40,711 nucleotides of DNA from an uncultured Marinomonas sp. (GCA_947493575.1 CANLRQ010000026.1:1-40711); one strand, 5' to 3'. Shown: positions 14,762 through 24,616, counted from the first letter of the stretch. Numbers and translations are program-made. The notes: generated from the sequence alone by a model not told the origin.

Positions 14762-16147
14762 ATGAAATATATTTCTACTCGAGGAAAGGCGCCTGCGCTT
14801 TCTTTTGGAGATGTGCTTTTAGCAGGACTAGCGAGTGATGGTGGTTTATATGTACCTGAAACATTGCCTTCATTTTCAAAAGAAGAAATTGCTTCTTGGT
14901 CTGGTCTAAGTTATCAAGCATTAGCTTTCAATATTATGTTTCCGTTTGTTGATGGTGAAATACCTGAAGACGCATTTCGTAGCATGATTGATGATGCTTA
15001 TGCAGGGTTTAATCATTCGTCTATTGCGCCAATGGTGCAAACAGATGCAAATGAATGGATCTTAGAGTTATTCCGTGGGCCAACACTGGCATTTAAAGAC
15101 TTTGCGTTGCAGTTGTTAGGTCGTTTAATGGACTATGTGCTGACTAAACGTAAAGAGAAATTAGTCATTCTTGGTGCAACGTCTGGTGATACCGGTTCCG
15201 CAGCAATTGAAGGTTGCCGTCATTCTGATCATTTGAAGATTTTCATTCTTCATCCTTATCAACGTGTATCAGAAGTTCAGCGCCGTCAAATGACAACGGT
15301 TATTGATGATAATGTATTTAATATTGCTGTAAAAGGTAATTTTGATGATTGTCAGGGAATGGTTAAAAACAGCTTTGCTGATCAATCATTTTTAAATGGT
15401 GCCAAGTTAGGTGCGGTAAACTCGATTAACTGGGCGCGTATCATGGCTCAAATCGTTTATTACTTCTCGTCGGCTTTATCTGTTGGCGCTCCTGATCGTA
15501 AAGTGTCTTTCTCTGTTCCTACGGGTAACTTTGGGGATATCTTTGCTGGTTATTTAGCGAAAAAAATGGGCTTGCCTATTGATCAACTGGTTGTGGCAAC
15601 CAATCAAAATGACATTTTGCATCGTGTTATTTCTGAGAATGATATGAGCCGTCAATCGCTGAATGTGACCTTGTCTCCTAGTATGGATATTATGGTATCC
15701 AGTAACTTTGAGCGCTTATTGTTTGATGCTCATGGTCGTGATGGAACTGCAATTGATGATCTAATGTCGCGATTTAATGCTGGCGATGTATCTCTTAATG
15801 ATGAATCTTGGGCTTTTGTAAAAAGTCACTTCGATAGTCATAAAGTGGATGATACTCGTACCTGTGATGTTATTAAGAATGTGTTTGCTGAAACGCAATA
15901 TTTACTTGATCCGCATACGGCTATTGGATTGGACGCAGCACGTGCGTGCTGGAGAGATAAATCTGTTCCTATGATTACATTGGCAACAGCGCATCCTGTT
16001 AAGTTCCCAGAAGCTGTAGAGAAAGCAGGTTGTGTTTCTCCTGAGCTTCCTGCTCACATGGAAGACTTATTCGAAAGAAAAGAGTCTTACGATGTGTTGG
16101 ATAATGAGTTAAGTGAAGTACAAAAGTTCGTAACAGCAAGGTTATAG
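14762..16147 (+). CDS. thrC: threonine synthase
   Basis: A protein of 461 residues from ATG 14762; a GTG directly before it is in frame, but the ATG gives the usual MKYISTRG start and better spacing from AGGA. The PLP lysine lies in GPTLAFKDFALQLLG, and the phosphate-binding GATSGDTGSAAIEG is clear. It converts O-phosphohomoserine to threonine. The length matches the long fungal/proteobacterial type. It is probably cotranscribed with hom. No thrB is in the window, so homoserine kinase must be encoded elsewhere. Confidence 0.96.
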   Translation: MKYISTRGKAPALSFGDVLLAGLASDGGLYVPETLPSFSKEEIASWSGLSYQALAFNIMFPFVDGEIPEDAFRSMIDDAYAGFNHSSIAPMVQTDANEWILELFRGPTLAFKDFALQLLGRLMDYVLTKRKEKLVILGATSGDTGSAAIEGCRHSDHLKIFILHPYQRVSEVQRRQMTTVIDDNVFNIAVKGNFDDCQGMVKNSFADQSFLNGAKLGAVNSINWARIMAQIVYYFSSALSVGAPDRKVSFSVPTGNFGDIFAGYLAKKMGLPIDQLVVATNQNDILHRVISENDMSRQSLNVTLSPSMDIMVSSNFERLLFDAHGRDGTAIDDLMSRFNAGDVSLNDESWAFVKSHFDSHKVDDTRTCDVIKNVFAETQYLLDPHTAIGLDAARACWRDKSVPMITLATAHPVKFPEAVEKAGCVSPELPAHMEDLFERKESYDVLDNELSEVQKFVTARL

Positions 16148-16175
16148 CATTACCCCTTAACCACCTGTTTACTAT

Positions 16176-16216
16176 AAACGGCAAGTCACCTATAAAGTGG
16201 CTTGCCGTTTGTTTTA
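16176..16216 (+). terminator. intrinsic terminator after thrC
   Basis: AAACGGCAAG(T)CAC at 16176-16189 pairs with GTG(G)CTTGCCGTTT at 16197-16210, giving about 14 pairs including one G-T, followed by GTTTTATAG. Confidence 0.85.
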
Positions 16217-16242
16217 TAGGCCTCTGGTAGTTTGGAGTGCCG

Positions 16243-16248
16243 TATAAT
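16243..16248 (+). promoter_or_regulatory. possible -10 element for rsmE
   Basis: TATAAT lies 22 bases before the rsmE start, downstream of the thrC terminator. No convincing -35 is seen. Confidence 0.35.
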
Positions 16249-16270
16249 TTGCATAAAAGAGAAATGAAGA

Positions 16271-16987
16271 GTGAATATTGTTTTATTTGATGAAACTCAA
16301 AAAATTGACGGTGATTTTTTTACGTTAACGGCCAGACAATCTCAACATTTGAATTCTGTTGTTAAAGCTAAGCCAGGAGACAGCATCAGAATTGGTCTGT
16401 TGAATGGGAAAATAGGTCAAGGGTTGTATCTAGGTGCAGAGGTTAATCAAATACAGGTTGTTTCATTGGCTGAAGAACCGCCTAAAGAGCTGCCTCTAAC
16501 CTTGGTATTAGCTTTACCACGTCCCAATATGTTGAAAAGGACACTGCTCAATATTGCGACTATGGGAGTGAAAAATATTATTATTCTAAACTCTGCAAAA
16601 GTTGAAAAGAGCTATTGGCAATCACCTGTGCTTGAGTATGAGAACTTACAAAATATCTTAAAAGAAGGTTTAGAGCAGGCAAAGGATACGATTTTACCTT
16701 CATTGCAATTAATACCAAGGTTTCGTCCGTTTGTTGAAGATCTTATACCCGATATGTCGAAAGGAAAACAATGTTTACTCGCGCACCCATATCATGCGAA
16801 AGCGTGCCCTGTATCATTGCAAGGCGAGGCCATTTTGGCGATTGGCCCTGAAGGTGGGTGGAATGAATTTGAAGTTGAAAAGTGGGAAGAAGCTGGGTTT
16901 CAGTCAGTGCATTTAGGGGAACGTATTTTAAAGGTAGAAACGGCTGTGCCAGTACTTTTATCTCGGTTATATCCTGCTGGGATTTAA
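16271..16987 (+). CDS. rsmE: 16S rRNA m3U1498 methyltransferase RsmE
   Basis: A protein of 238 residues from GTG 16271. The N-terminal PUA-like domain includes QSQHLNSVVKAKPGDSIRIG. The C-terminal SPOUT knot carries LALPRPNMLKRTLLNIATMG, then AIGPEGGWNEFEVEKWEEAG and VHLGERILKVETAVPVLLSR, which are the RsmE signatures. It methylates U1498 at the decoding centre using S-adenosylmethionine. Its stop codon overlaps by 3 bases the stop of a small ORF on the opposite strand. Confidence 0.95.
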   Translation: MNIVLFDETQKIDGDFFTLTARQSQHLNSVVKAKPGDSIRIGLLNGKIGQGLYLGAEVNQIQVVSLAEEPPKELPLTLVLALPRPNMLKRTLLNIATMGVKNIIILNSAKVEKSYWQSPVLEYENLQNILKEGLEQAKDTILPSLQLIPRFRPFVEDLIPDMSKGKQCLLAHPYHAKACPVSLQGEAILAIGPEGGWNEFEVEKWEEAGFQSVHLGERILKVETAVPVLLSRLYPAGI

Positions 16988-17136
16988 TCTTTCTTATCGA
17001 CGATGCTTTTATACAAATCATAAGCGGAGAAGCTTAAGAAAGCTGCACCGAGTAATAGATCTATTACGCTGACTTTTTGAATGCCAAGAACAATGAGAAA
17101 AAGCCCAAGAGCGATAAAAAGAATTTTAAGGAACAT
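16984..17136 (-). CDS. small membrane protein, 50 residues
   Basis: A short ORF on the minus strand from ATG 17136 to TAA 16984. The protein starts MFLKILFIALGLFLIVLGIQ, a clear membrane helix, continues VSVIDLLLGAAFLSFSAYDL, a second amphipathic or membrane helix, and ends in a charged tail YKSIVDKKD. I do not recognise a family. Support comes from the two-helix pattern, the charged positive-out ending and the neat tail-to-tail overlap with rsmE. Against it, the ribosome site is weak and a terminator-like hairpin lies about 25 bases upstream. It would be leftward, downstream of the chemoreceptor. Confidence 0.5.
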   Translation of the reverse strand: MFLKILFIALGLFLIVLGIQKVSVIDLLLGAAFLSFSAYDLYKSIVDKKD

Positions 17137-17161
17137 ACATTACTTTATAAAAAATTGGACA

Positions 17162-17253
17162 TTAAAAAACCCGCATATCGAAAACTAAGCTCGAAATACG
17201 GGTTAGGGATATACACAGAAGACTGCAATATAAACTGTAGTTTTCTGTGTAGG
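17162..17253 (-). ncRNA. candidate small RNA, or tandem terminator after the chemoreceptor
   Basis: Read on the minus strand, a 15-bp hairpin (17250-17236 with 17227-17213, two G-T pairs, 8-base loop) is followed by a second hairpin (17204-17191 with 17181-17168, ending CGGGTT) and a run of six T (17169-17164). A TTGACA at 17288-17283 and a TAACTT at 17265-17260 are 17 bases apart and would start a transcript near 17253, just before the first hairpin. The result is a 90-base RNA of typical small-RNA form. The simpler reading is that one or both hairpins terminate the chemoreceptor mRNA. The second hairpin with its T run is a sound terminator in either case. Confidence 0.45.
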
Positions 17254-17259
17254 TCTTCC

Positions 17260-17288
17260 AAGTTAAAGCTCTATAAGGTGTTTGTCAA
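17260..17288 (-). promoter_or_regulatory. candidate promoter downstream of the chemoreceptor gene
   Basis: TTGACA (17288-17283) is a perfect -35, with 17 bases to TAACTT (17265-17260), a poor -10. It begins 14 bases beyond the chemoreceptor stop and points at the two-hairpin segment and the 50-residue ORF. Confidence 0.35.
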
Positions 17289-17301
17289 ATAAATTGACTA
17301 C

Positions 17302-19725
17302 TTAAGAGTTAGAATTATCTGTATTTTCTCCATTGTCTTGTTCTACTGAACCTCGTGTTTGGGATCTTCTATTAGTAGACATGGTATTTTCGGTTACTTT
17401 GAATTTGCTAATCATATCCATGATGTTATCTCCAAGCTTGATAATGTCTTTTCCGACAGCTTGTGAATGTAAGCTTTGTTCTTTAGAAGATATAAAGCTT
17501 TCATTCATTTGTTCGTAGCTTTGATTTACCAAAGCTATATTCTTTTTCTGCTCTTCAATAGCTATGCTAATTTGAGCTGTGCGGTTAGAAATTGAGTTCA
17601 TGGCTTCTTTAACATCATGTAATGAATGGGTCGCTTCAGCTACTTTTTCAGAAGATTGCAAAGCATTGTCTTTTCCACTGGCCATTAAACTAACAACATC
17701 TTGAGTTCCTTGCTGTATTGCTCGAACCATTTCAGACACCTCATCCGTAGACTCACGAGTTTTGGAAGCCAGAGTACGAACTTCATCTGCTACCACCGCA
17801 AAACCTCGACCCGCTTCTCCCGCTCTTGCTGCTTCAATAGCGGCATTAAGCGCTAATAGGTTGGTTTGCTCTGAGATGCTGTTAATAACGTCGACAACAC
17901 TTGTAATGCGGTCTGTGTCGTTTTTAAGTTGGTTAATGGCATCCACAGATTTATTGATATTATCAGACAGCTGTTCCATGGTTTGTGAAACGCTTTCTAC
18001 GGCTAAGTGACTTTGGTCAACTGTGTCGTTTCCTGTGTTTGTGGCTTCATTGATATAAGAAAGTTGATGGTTGACTTCTTCCGTGGATGCTCTCGTATCC
18101 GATAAATACCCAGTTACTTTAGTTGTTAATTTCTCTTGTGATTCGGTGGATTCCAGTAACTTATTATTCACATCAGAAATATCTTGCGAAATAGGGATGA
18201 GTCGAATAATGGACTTGAGAACAGAGGAAAAAGTGGTATCTATGTGTGAAATAAATAAATTCATGCCTGTGGAAAGTTGAGATATTTCGTTCTTGCCAGT
18301 TACTGATAAGCGTTGTGTGAGGTCACCTTCACCTTCTGCAATACCGTATACGGTGTTAATTACTTCTTTAATAGGACGGATAATAATTAAGCTAACGCCC
18401 CAACCAAGAAAAGCACCGATTAACAGAGCCAATGCGCTTAAAATAGAGGCATTAAGAATGATTGAGTTTTTAAGCTCCGTGATAGGTGCGAAAGCTTCTG
18501 CTTCATCTATCTCACTCATGATTGCCCAATGCAGTCCATTGATATCCAGTGGTTTATAAGCGGACAAGACAGAAATGTCGCGGTAGTCATCAAATATGTC
18601 AAATTCTGTGTTACCAGCTAAAGCGCTTTTTGATCCTTTTGTATTTACCGGTTGCAGACCAATGCTGCTGGAACGACTGTCCAATTTGTCGATAGTTGTA
18701 TTATCTAGGCCAATATCTCTCATAAGATCTAAGTAAGAACTTTTATCTTCTAATAAAAAGCGCCCATTACTACGCATTAAGTAATCTTCGCCAATCAAGT
18801 AGGTTTCCCCAGATAGACCTAACCCACTAGATTGCCACTCTTCATTGTGTGTCATAATGGTATTAATACGATCTATGGGCATTTGAAAGATCACGACCCC
18901 AATCATTTTGCCTTGATCGTAAATGGGTGATGAAATGAAAGATGCGGCTGAATCGTAAGATGGCAAATAAGATGCAAAATCGGTTAGAAAAACATCGTTT
19001 TTAGAAGTGGAAGATAAAGCCCGCTTAAATGCTGCCCCTATGCCTGTTTGTGAATAAGGGCCAGTTTTTAAAGAAGTGGCGTAGTCTAACTCTTTAAATA
19101 CACTGTAGATGATATTACCGCTTTCAGCATCTACAAGAAAAATATCATAGTAACCAAAGCGTTGTAGGTAGTCTCGAATAAACGGATGGTATTTTGAATG
19201 TAGGGTGTCGTATTGTGAACCATCTTTATTTGAAGTTAGAGCATCTTTTTCGCCTAATGGGTGTGTGTTCTTGCTGATGTAAGATGCTTGAAGGTTAATT
19301 GTATTATCAGGTAACTGATTTAATAATGTCGAAGGTGGTAAGTTTCCACTGTTAAGCTCTTGATACTTGGTTCCAAACTGACTGTCGTAATATTGCTTTA
19401 AAGATTCTTTATTTCTAGATAAATGGGTCTGGGATGTTTTATTTGAGTAATCATTAAATGCCGGTGTCATTTCTTTTAATGCATCAAGCACCATTAAGTT
19501 ATTTGAGAAGGTGATAACTTGGTTCTCAATAACATGAAAATAGTTTTCCACATTACGTGCGGTTGAATCTCGTACTGCGGTGAGTTTGTCTTGGGCACTT
19601 TGTGAAAGAGAATCAGAAGCATCATTCAATGCTTGAACGCTGAGTATAATGCTAATAAGTGTTGCAGGAACGAATGCGAGAAAAGTTCCAAGTAAAATTA
19701 GTTTTGTTTTTATAGTCAATGACAT
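17302..19725 (-). CDS. methyl-accepting chemotaxis protein with large periplasmic sensor
   Basis: A chemoreceptor of 807 residues, longer than the usual 540-680. TM1 is about 8-31, a periplasmic region of about 385 residues (33-418) looks like a double Cache domain, TM2 is about 421-449, HAMP about 446-500, and the cytoplasmic coiled coil follows. The conserved kinase-control tip is residues 618-655 ([20 protein letters not shown] and onward). Sensor features include [20 protein letters not shown] (192-211) and a second lobe near 305-400. There is no C-terminal CheR/CheB tether pentapeptide. AAGGA lies 7 bases before ATG 19725. The ligand is unknown, and no che genes are nearby. Confidence 0.93.
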   Translation of the reverse strand: MSLTIKTKLILLGTFLAFVPATLISIILSVQALNDASDSLSQSAQDKLTAVRDSTARNVENYFHVIENQVITFSNNLMVLDALKEMTPAFNDYSNKTSQTHLSRNKESLKQYYDSQFGTKYQELNSGNLPPSTLLNQLPDNTINLQASYISKNTHPLGEKDALTSNKDGSQYDTLHSKYHPFIRDYLQRFGYYDIFLVDAESGNIIYSVFKELDYATSLKTGPYSQTGIGAAFKRALSSTSKNDVFLTDFASYLPSYDSAASFISSPIYDQGKMIGVVIFQMPIDRINTIMTHNEEWQSSGLGLSGETYLIGEDYLMRSNGRFLLEDKSSYLDLMRDIGLDNTTIDKLDSRSSSIGLQPVNTKGSKSALAGNTEFDIFDDYRDISVLSAYKPLDINGLHWAIMSEIDEAEAFAPITELKNSIILNASILSALALLIGAFLGWGVSLIIIRPIKEVINTVYGIAEGEGDLTQRLSVTGKNEISQLSTGMNLFISHIDTTFSSVLKSIIRLIPISQDISDVNNKLLESTESQEKLTTKVTGYLSDTRASTEEVNHQLSYINEATNTGNDTVDQSHLAVESVSQTMEQLSDNINKSVDAINQLKNDTDRITSVVDVINSISEQTNLLALNAAIEAARAGEAGRGFAVVADEVRTLASKTRESTDEVSEMVRAIQQGTQDVVSLMASGKDNALQSSEKVAEATHSLHDVKEAMNSISNRTAQISIAIEEQKKNIALVNQSYEQMNESFISSKEQSLHSQAVGKDIIKLGDNIMDMISKFKVTENTMSTNRRSQTRGSVEQDNGENTDNSNS

Positions 19726-19880
19726 AGATAGTCCTTATTCTCTGAAGTCAGAATGAACAGGAGGTAGTGTTATTTATATTCTAATTTAGCTGTTCATTAT
19801 ATTATCTGTATGACAGTGTATACATATTTTATAAAATGAGCCAAAAAAAATCTTCAGGCATGTTTGGAAAATAAAATGCG

Positions 19881-21608
19881 ATGAAAAAACATATTAAGCA
19901 AAGACCTATAGAGGCCGAGTTCACGCCTTTCTCTACTCAGTACCCTCTGACGCTGCAAAAAATTCTGTATTCACGTGGTGTTCGTTCAGATGGTGAGCTG
20001 GGTTATCGTTTGCAGTCATTGTTGCGTCCTGATTTATTAAAAGGAGTAAAAGACGCTGCTGTTTTATTGGCCGACGCGATTGAAGCGGGGAAGCGTATAT
20101 TAATTGTTGGCGATTTTGATGCGGATGGAGCAACCAGTACGGCTCTTGGGGTTTTAGCGCTTAATGCCATGGGGGCTGTTGAACCTGATTATTTGGTTCC
20201 CAACCGATTTGAATTTGGTTATGGACTGACGCCCGAAATAGTAAAAGTAGCAGAGTTAAGAAAACCTGATGTATTGATGACAGTGGATAATGGAATTTCT
20301 AGCATAGAAGGCGTCGCTGTGGCTAAAGCTTTAGGTATGCAGGTTATAGTAACGGACCACCATTTGCCCGGAGATCATGAGCCTGAAGCCGATGCTATTG
20401 TAAACCCCAATCAATTTGGATGTGAGTTTGCCAGTAAATCTATGGCAGGTGTTGGGGTAGTATTTTATGTTATGAGTGCCTTGAGGGCGGAATTAAGCGC
20501 TCGGCAATGGTTTGAAAAACAGCATATAGCTGAACCTAAGATGGCGGAATACCTAGATTTGGTGGCATTAGGTACGGTTGCCGATGTAGTGCCATTGGAT
20601 GCGAACAATCGAGTGCTGGTTTATCAAGGTATAAAGCGCATTCAGGCAGGTGTGGCTCGTCCGGGAATTTTGGAATTATTGAATATTGGTGGACGTGAAT
20701 ACAGCAAAATAAAGGCTTCTGATCTAGGGTTTGTGGTTGGTCCACGACTTAATGCAGCTGGCCGTTTAGATGACATGTCTATTGGTATCGAGTGCTTATT
20801 AAGCGAACATAATCTGCATGCAAAGACAATTGCCCAGAAGCTGGATCAATTAAATAGAGAGCGTAAAAGTATTGAATCGGACATGAAGGCGCAAGCTGAG
20901 TTTGTGTTACAGGACCTGCTTGAAGAAACAAACCTACCTAATGGTGTGTGTTTTTATGACGAAGACTGGCATCAAGGAGTGATCGGGATTCTTGCTTCTA
21001 GAATGAAAGACAAGTGTTATCGCCCTGTTATTGCATTTGCGAAGGCGGAGGAGGGTATGATTAAAGGCTCTGCTCGTTCGATTCCTGGGTTGCATATTCG
21101 AGATGCGTTAGATGTGATTGCTAAACGTTACCCTGATGTATTAAGTAAATTTGGTGGCCACGCGATGGCCGCAGGAATGAGTATTCAGGAAAAGGATTAC
21201 GAACGCTTCTCAAGGGTATTTAATGATGTAGTGACTGAGTCGGTGAGCGAAGATCAGTTACAAGCGCGTATTATGACGGATGGTGAGTTGTCTAGCGAAG
21301 ATTTTAGTTTGAGCTTTGCTGATCTTATTCGACAAAGTGGTCCTTGGGGGCAACACTTTCCTGAACCTGTATTTGAAGGTGTGTTTGATGTTATTCAGCA
21401 AAGGATAGTGGGTGAAAAGCATCTTAAATTGCTAGTAAAAGAGGCAAGATCTGATTTGCTATTAGATGCCATTGCATTTTTTATAGACTTGGATGTATGG
21501 CCTAATAATGCTCAAAAAGTACAAATAGTTTATAAGTTAGAAATCAATGAATTTCGTGGTCAAAGAAACTTACAGTTATTAGTGGATTATATTGAGGTAA
21601 TTGAGTGA
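19881..21608 (+). CDS. recJ: single-stranded-DNA exonuclease RecJ
   Basis: A protein of 575 residues, the usual size. DHH-family motifs are in order: GDFDADGATST (77-87), TVDNGIS (135-141), VTDHH (157-161), and later GLVADVVPL-like ALGTVADVVPL. The DHHA1 part has GSARSIPGLHIRDALD and FGGHAMAAGM. A C-terminal OB domain follows. It degrades ssDNA 5' to 3' in recombination and mismatch repair. ATG 19881 is the only good start, since the ATG 6 bases earlier runs into a stop. In Pseudomonas recJ is also near hom-thrC; here the chemoreceptor and rsmE separate them. Confidence 0.96.
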   Translation: MKKHIKQRPIEAEFTPFSTQYPLTLQKILYSRGVRSDGELGYRLQSLLRPDLLKGVKDAAVLLADAIEAGKRILIVGDFDADGATSTALGVLALNAMGAVEPDYLVPNRFEFGYGLTPEIVKVAELRKPDVLMTVDNGISSIEGVAVAKALGMQVIVTDHHLPGDHEPEADAIVNPNQFGCEFASKSMAGVGVVFYVMSALRAELSARQWFEKQHIAEPKMAEYLDLVALGTVADVVPLDANNRVLVYQGIKRIQAGVARPGILELLNIGGREYSKIKASDLGFVVGPRLNAAGRLDDMSIGIECLLSEHNLHAKTIAQKLDQLNRERKSIESDMKAQAEFVLQDLLEETNLPNGVCFYDEDWHQGVIGILASRMKDKCYRPVIAFAKAEEGMIKGSARSIPGLHIRDALDVIAKRYPDVLSKFGGHAMAAGMSIQEKDYERFSRVFNDVVTESVSEDQLQARIMTDGELSSEDFSLSFADLIRQSGPWGQHFPEPVFEGVFDVIQQRIVGEKHLKLLVKEARSDLLLDAIAFFIDLDVWPNNAQKVQIVYKLEINEFRGQRNLQLLVDYIEVIE

Positions 21609-21615
21609 CATTCGC

Positions 21616-21643
21616 TTCGCCTTGTTAGAAATTGCGTTATAAT
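21616..21643 (+). promoter_or_regulatory. promoter for folD
   Basis: A perfect TATAAT at 21638-21643 with a weak -35 (TTCGCC, 21616-21621) 16 bases upstream. It lies between the recJ stop and folD. Confidence 0.45.
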
Positions 21644-21690
21644 GCCGCTCCCCCATCCACTTACTTATTTTTTGCAGGAGTTCTTTTATC

Positions 21691-22533
21691 ATGACTGCAC
21701 TGCTTCTTGACGGCAAACATTGCGCCGAAGAAACTGAAACTCGTTTGAAAGCACAAGTTACTGAATTAAAAAACCGTACAGGAGGGACGCCAATTTTGGC
21801 GACTATACTTGTCGGCGGTGACCCTGCTTCTGCTACTTACGTTAAAATGAAAGGAAATGCTTGTCGCCGCGTTGGTATGGACTCCATGGCAATTGAGCTT
21901 TCTGAACAAACCACGACTGATGAACTGCTTGCACAAATAGAAGAGTTGAATAATAACCCTGATGTCCACGGTATCTTGTTACAACACCCTGTACCGGATC
22001 AAATCAATGAACGTGCATGTTTTGATGCCATTGCGGCTCATAAAGATGTGGATGGTGTTACTTGCTTAGGCTTTGGCCGTATGGCGATGCAAGAGCCTGC
22101 ATACGGTGCTGCGACGCCAGCAGGTATTATGCGTTTGCTTGAAAGTTATGAAATTGAGTTGGAAGGCAAACACGTTGTTGTGGTTGGCCGCAGTCCTATT
22201 TTAGGCAAGCCTATGGCGTTGATGATGTTAAATGCAAATGCAACAGTCACAATTTGCCATTCGCGTACAAAAAACCTACCTGACGTCGTGAAGTTAGCAG
22301 ACGTGGTGGTTGGTGCTGTTGGGCGACCTGAACTCATTAAAGCGGATTGGATTAAAGAAGGTGCAGTGGTTGTTGATGCTGGTTACCATCCTGGTGGAGT
22401 GGGTGATATAGAATTGGCACCTTTAGTAAATAAAGCCAGTGCTTATACTCCTGTTCCCGGAGGTGTAGGCCCAATGACGATTAATACATTGATCTTGCAA
22501 ACACTAGAATCAGGCTTAAAACATTTGAACTAA
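21691..22533 (+). CDS. folD: bifunctional methylenetetrahydrofolate dehydrogenase/cyclohydrolase FolD
   Basis: A protein of 280 residues. The substrate site [14 protein letters not shown] (residues 50-63) contains the conserved Tyr and Lys. [22 protein letters not shown] (NADP site) and the C-terminal [14 protein letters not shown] are family signatures. It interconverts 5,10-methylene-, methenyl- and 10-formyl-tetrahydrofolate for purine and formyl-methionine synthesis. AGGAG lies 9 bases before ATG 21691. It has its own promoter and a strong terminator. Confidence 0.97.
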   Translation: MTALLLDGKHCAEETETRLKAQVTELKNRTGGTPILATILVGGDPASATYVKMKGNACRRVGMDSMAIELSEQTTTDELLAQIEELNNNPDVHGILLQHPVPDQINERACFDAIAAHKDVDGVTCLGFGRMAMQEPAYGAATPAGIMRLLESYEIELEGKHVVVVGRSPILGKPMALMMLNANATVTICHSRTKNLPDVVKLADVVVGAVGRPELIKADWIKEGAVVVDAGYHPGGVGDIELAPLVNKASAYTPVPGGVGPMTINTLILQTLESGLKHLN

Positions 22534-22587
22534 TGTAAGACCTGTTTCATATTAAAGGTCCGCCTTGTAATACTGGCGAACATTTTC

Positions 22588-22620
22588 GAAAAGCCGCATC
22601 GATGCGGCTTTTCATTTTCT
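22588..22620 (+). terminator. intrinsic terminator after folD
   Basis: GAAAAGCCGCATC (22588-22600) is followed directly by its reverse complement GATGCGGCTTTTC (22601-22613), then ATTTTCT. It is a 26-bp perfect palindrome with a T-rich tail. Confidence 0.88.
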
Positions 22621-22649
22621 ATTTTTATTTTGTAGTGGGTTAATAGTCT

Positions 22650-23240
22650 ATGTCTACTGAACTATTAAAAGAAGCTTTAGATTTTGATCTATTGGCGGAT
22701 GTTTTTGTAACTGAATCGATTAGTGCATCACCGGCTGAGCTACATGGTCAGCTATGTGGTTACCTTGCGTCAGGTGTAGGGCTACCATTAGAAGACTGGC
22801 TGTCTATGGTTGTTGAATTTTGTGATATTGAAGGTTGGAAAGAAGAAGCGAGCCGTAATGCGATTGTTGAGTTATATACTTCAACGTTAACCTTATTTCA
22901 AAATGGCGAATACGCTTTAGTACCTGCTATTGCGGATGAAGATTCGCCGTTAAGTGAACGTGGTGTTACTCTTGCTCAATGGTCCCATGGCTTTTTAGCT
23001 GGTTATGGCCTTTCTGGGAAGAAGGAAAATCTATCAGAAGAAACCGTTCAAGTATTAAGGGATTTTGCAAATGTGTCGGCAATGCAGGCGGAAATGCAAG
23101 ATTTAGAAGACAATAATGATAATGAAGCGGACTTAACCGAGCTGGTAGAATACGCACGTTTATCTGCACTATTATTGTATTCAGAACATCATGATGTACA
23201 GTTAGATGCAGAGCAAAAAAACCGTAATCAAGTACATTAA
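22650..23240 (+). CDS. ygfB: YgfB/UPF0149 family protein
   Basis: A protein of 196 residues. The conserved UPF0149 pattern is present: SPAELHGQLCGYLASG near residues 27-42, WSHGFLAGYGLSG near 110-122, and a C-terminal tail ENNDNEADLTELVEYARLSA-like stretch preceding LLYSEH. It is all-helical and acidic, with no membrane segment. Work in Pseudomonas links YgfB to repression of ampDh3 expression through AlpA, but a general role is unclear. It is in the classical position just before pepP and the ubiquinone hydroxylase, 38 bases from pepP. Confidence 0.9.
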   Translation: MSTELLKEALDFDLLADVFVTESISASPAELHGQLCGYLASGVGLPLEDWLSMVVEFCDIEGWKEEASRNAIVELYTSTLTLFQNGEYALVPAIADEDSPLSERGVTLAQWSHGFLAGYGLSGKKENLSEETVQVLRDFANVSAMQAEMQDLEDNNDNEADLTELVEYARLSALLLYSEHHDVQLDAEQKNRNQVH

Positions 23241-23278
23241 AATAGCATTATATATACTGGAATAGGTTGGATTAACTT

Positions 23279-24583
23279 ATGGCAAAACTCTCAAATACAC
23301 TTTATCAATCTCGTCGAAATCAGCTCATGGAATCTGTTACCCAAGGCTCAGTTGTGGTATTGCGTACAGGCGGCTTATGTACAAGAAATAATGATTGTGA
23401 GTATGAGTTTCGTCCTAATAGCAATTTTTTCTATCTCAGTGGTTTTCCTGAATCGGATGCCTATTTGATGATTGATGGCCATGGTCGGTCTCACTTATTC
23501 TCGTTACCAAAAGACATGGAAAAAGAACAGTGGGAAGGGTTTCGGTATGGGGATGATGCGGCAGAAGAGTTTGGCATTGATGAAGTGAAAACACTTGCTT
23601 CTCTAGATGAGTCGGCATTAGCTATGTTGGATGGTGCGGATAAAATCGTCTTTCCTTTTGCCGATGAAATCGTTAGAGATAAAGTGAATTCTTGGCGTTC
23701 AACCTTGGTAAAGCGTGCTCGAGCAGGAGCCATTGCCCCAGCTGCATTCCAAGATCTTGCTCCAATACTGGCTGAAATGCGAGTAATCAAAAGTGAAGAA
23801 GAAATTTCCTTAATGGAAAAAGCGGCCCAAATTAGTGTTCTAGCCCATCGAGCGGCAATGCGAATTGTTCAACCTAATATGATGGAATACCAATTAGAGG
23901 CGGAACTAAATTATCAATTTATGAAATCCGGTTCACGCCAGCTTGCGTATAATAATATCGTAGCGTCGGGTTCGAACGCTTGTACGCTGCATTATATTAG
24001 CAACCAAGATGAGATTCGTAATGGTGAACTAATCTTGATTGATGCAGGCTGTGAATTGGGTTTTTACGCGTCTGATATTACTCGCACCTTCCCTGCAAAT
24101 GGCCAATTTAATGATGCCCAAGCGGCACTTTATCAAGTGGTACTGGATGCTTACTATGCAGGGTTTGAAAAACTGCGTGTGGGTGAAGCGTATGAGTCTT
24201 CTCATAATGCTGCTGTGGAAGTCATTACTGCGGGTTTACTCAAACTCGGATTATTGAAGGGAGAGCTAAGCTCTTTGATAGAGAGCAAAGCGTATCGAGA
24301 TTTTTATATGCATAATACAGGTCACTGGATTGGTCTTGATGTTCATGATGTGGGCGCTTATAAAATTGATGGGAAATCAAGACCGTTACAAGCAGGTATG
24401 GTATTGACGTTGGAGCCCGGTATTTATGTATCGAAAGATAATATGAATGTGGAATCTAAATGGCGTGGTATTGGCATTCGTATTGAAGATGATATTGTCA
24501 TTACCGATACGGAGCCATACGTTCTTACACATGGCTTGCCAAAAGAAATCGCGGACATTGAAGCGCTAATGTCCAAACACTAG
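23279..24583 (+). CDS. pepP: Xaa-Pro aminopeptidase PepP
   Basis: A protein of 434 residues, the usual size. The N-terminal domain has FRPNSNFFYLSGFPE. The creatinase-type catalytic domain supplies the five metal ligands: D255 (LIDAG), D266 (SDITRTF), H349 (NTGHWIGLD), E379 (LEPGIY) and E403 (RIEDD), and the nearby H356 is also conserved. It removes N-terminal residues next to proline using two Mn2+. It lies between ygfB and ubiI in a probable operon. Confidence 0.96.
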   Translation: MAKLSNTLYQSRRNQLMESVTQGSVVVLRTGGLCTRNNDCEYEFRPNSNFFYLSGFPESDAYLMIDGHGRSHLFSLPKDMEKEQWEGFRYGDDAAEEFGIDEVKTLASLDESALAMLDGADKIVFPFADEIVRDKVNSWRSTLVKRARAGAIAPAAFQDLAPILAEMRVIKSEEEISLMEKAAQISVLAHRAAMRIVQPNMMEYQLEAELNYQFMKSGSRQLAYNNIVASGSNACTLHYISNQDEIRNGELILIDAGCELGFYASDITRTFPANGQFNDAQAALYQVVLDAYYAGFEKLRVGEAYESSHNAAVEVITAGLLKLGLLKGELSSLIESKAYRDFYMHNTGHWIGLDVHDVGAYKIDGKSRPLQAGMVLTLEPGIYVSKDNMNVESKWRGIGIRIEDDIVITDTEPYVLTHGLPKEIADIEALMSKH

Positions 24584-24616
24584 AGACATTTTTTGAACTG
24601 AGGGTCGAGAATAGCA

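Noticed and set aside
17077..17292. Plus-strand ORF of 71 codons
   Set aside because: It crosses both hairpins, is lysine-rich from A-tracts, and has no ribosome site or recognisable features. The minus-strand reading explains the region better.
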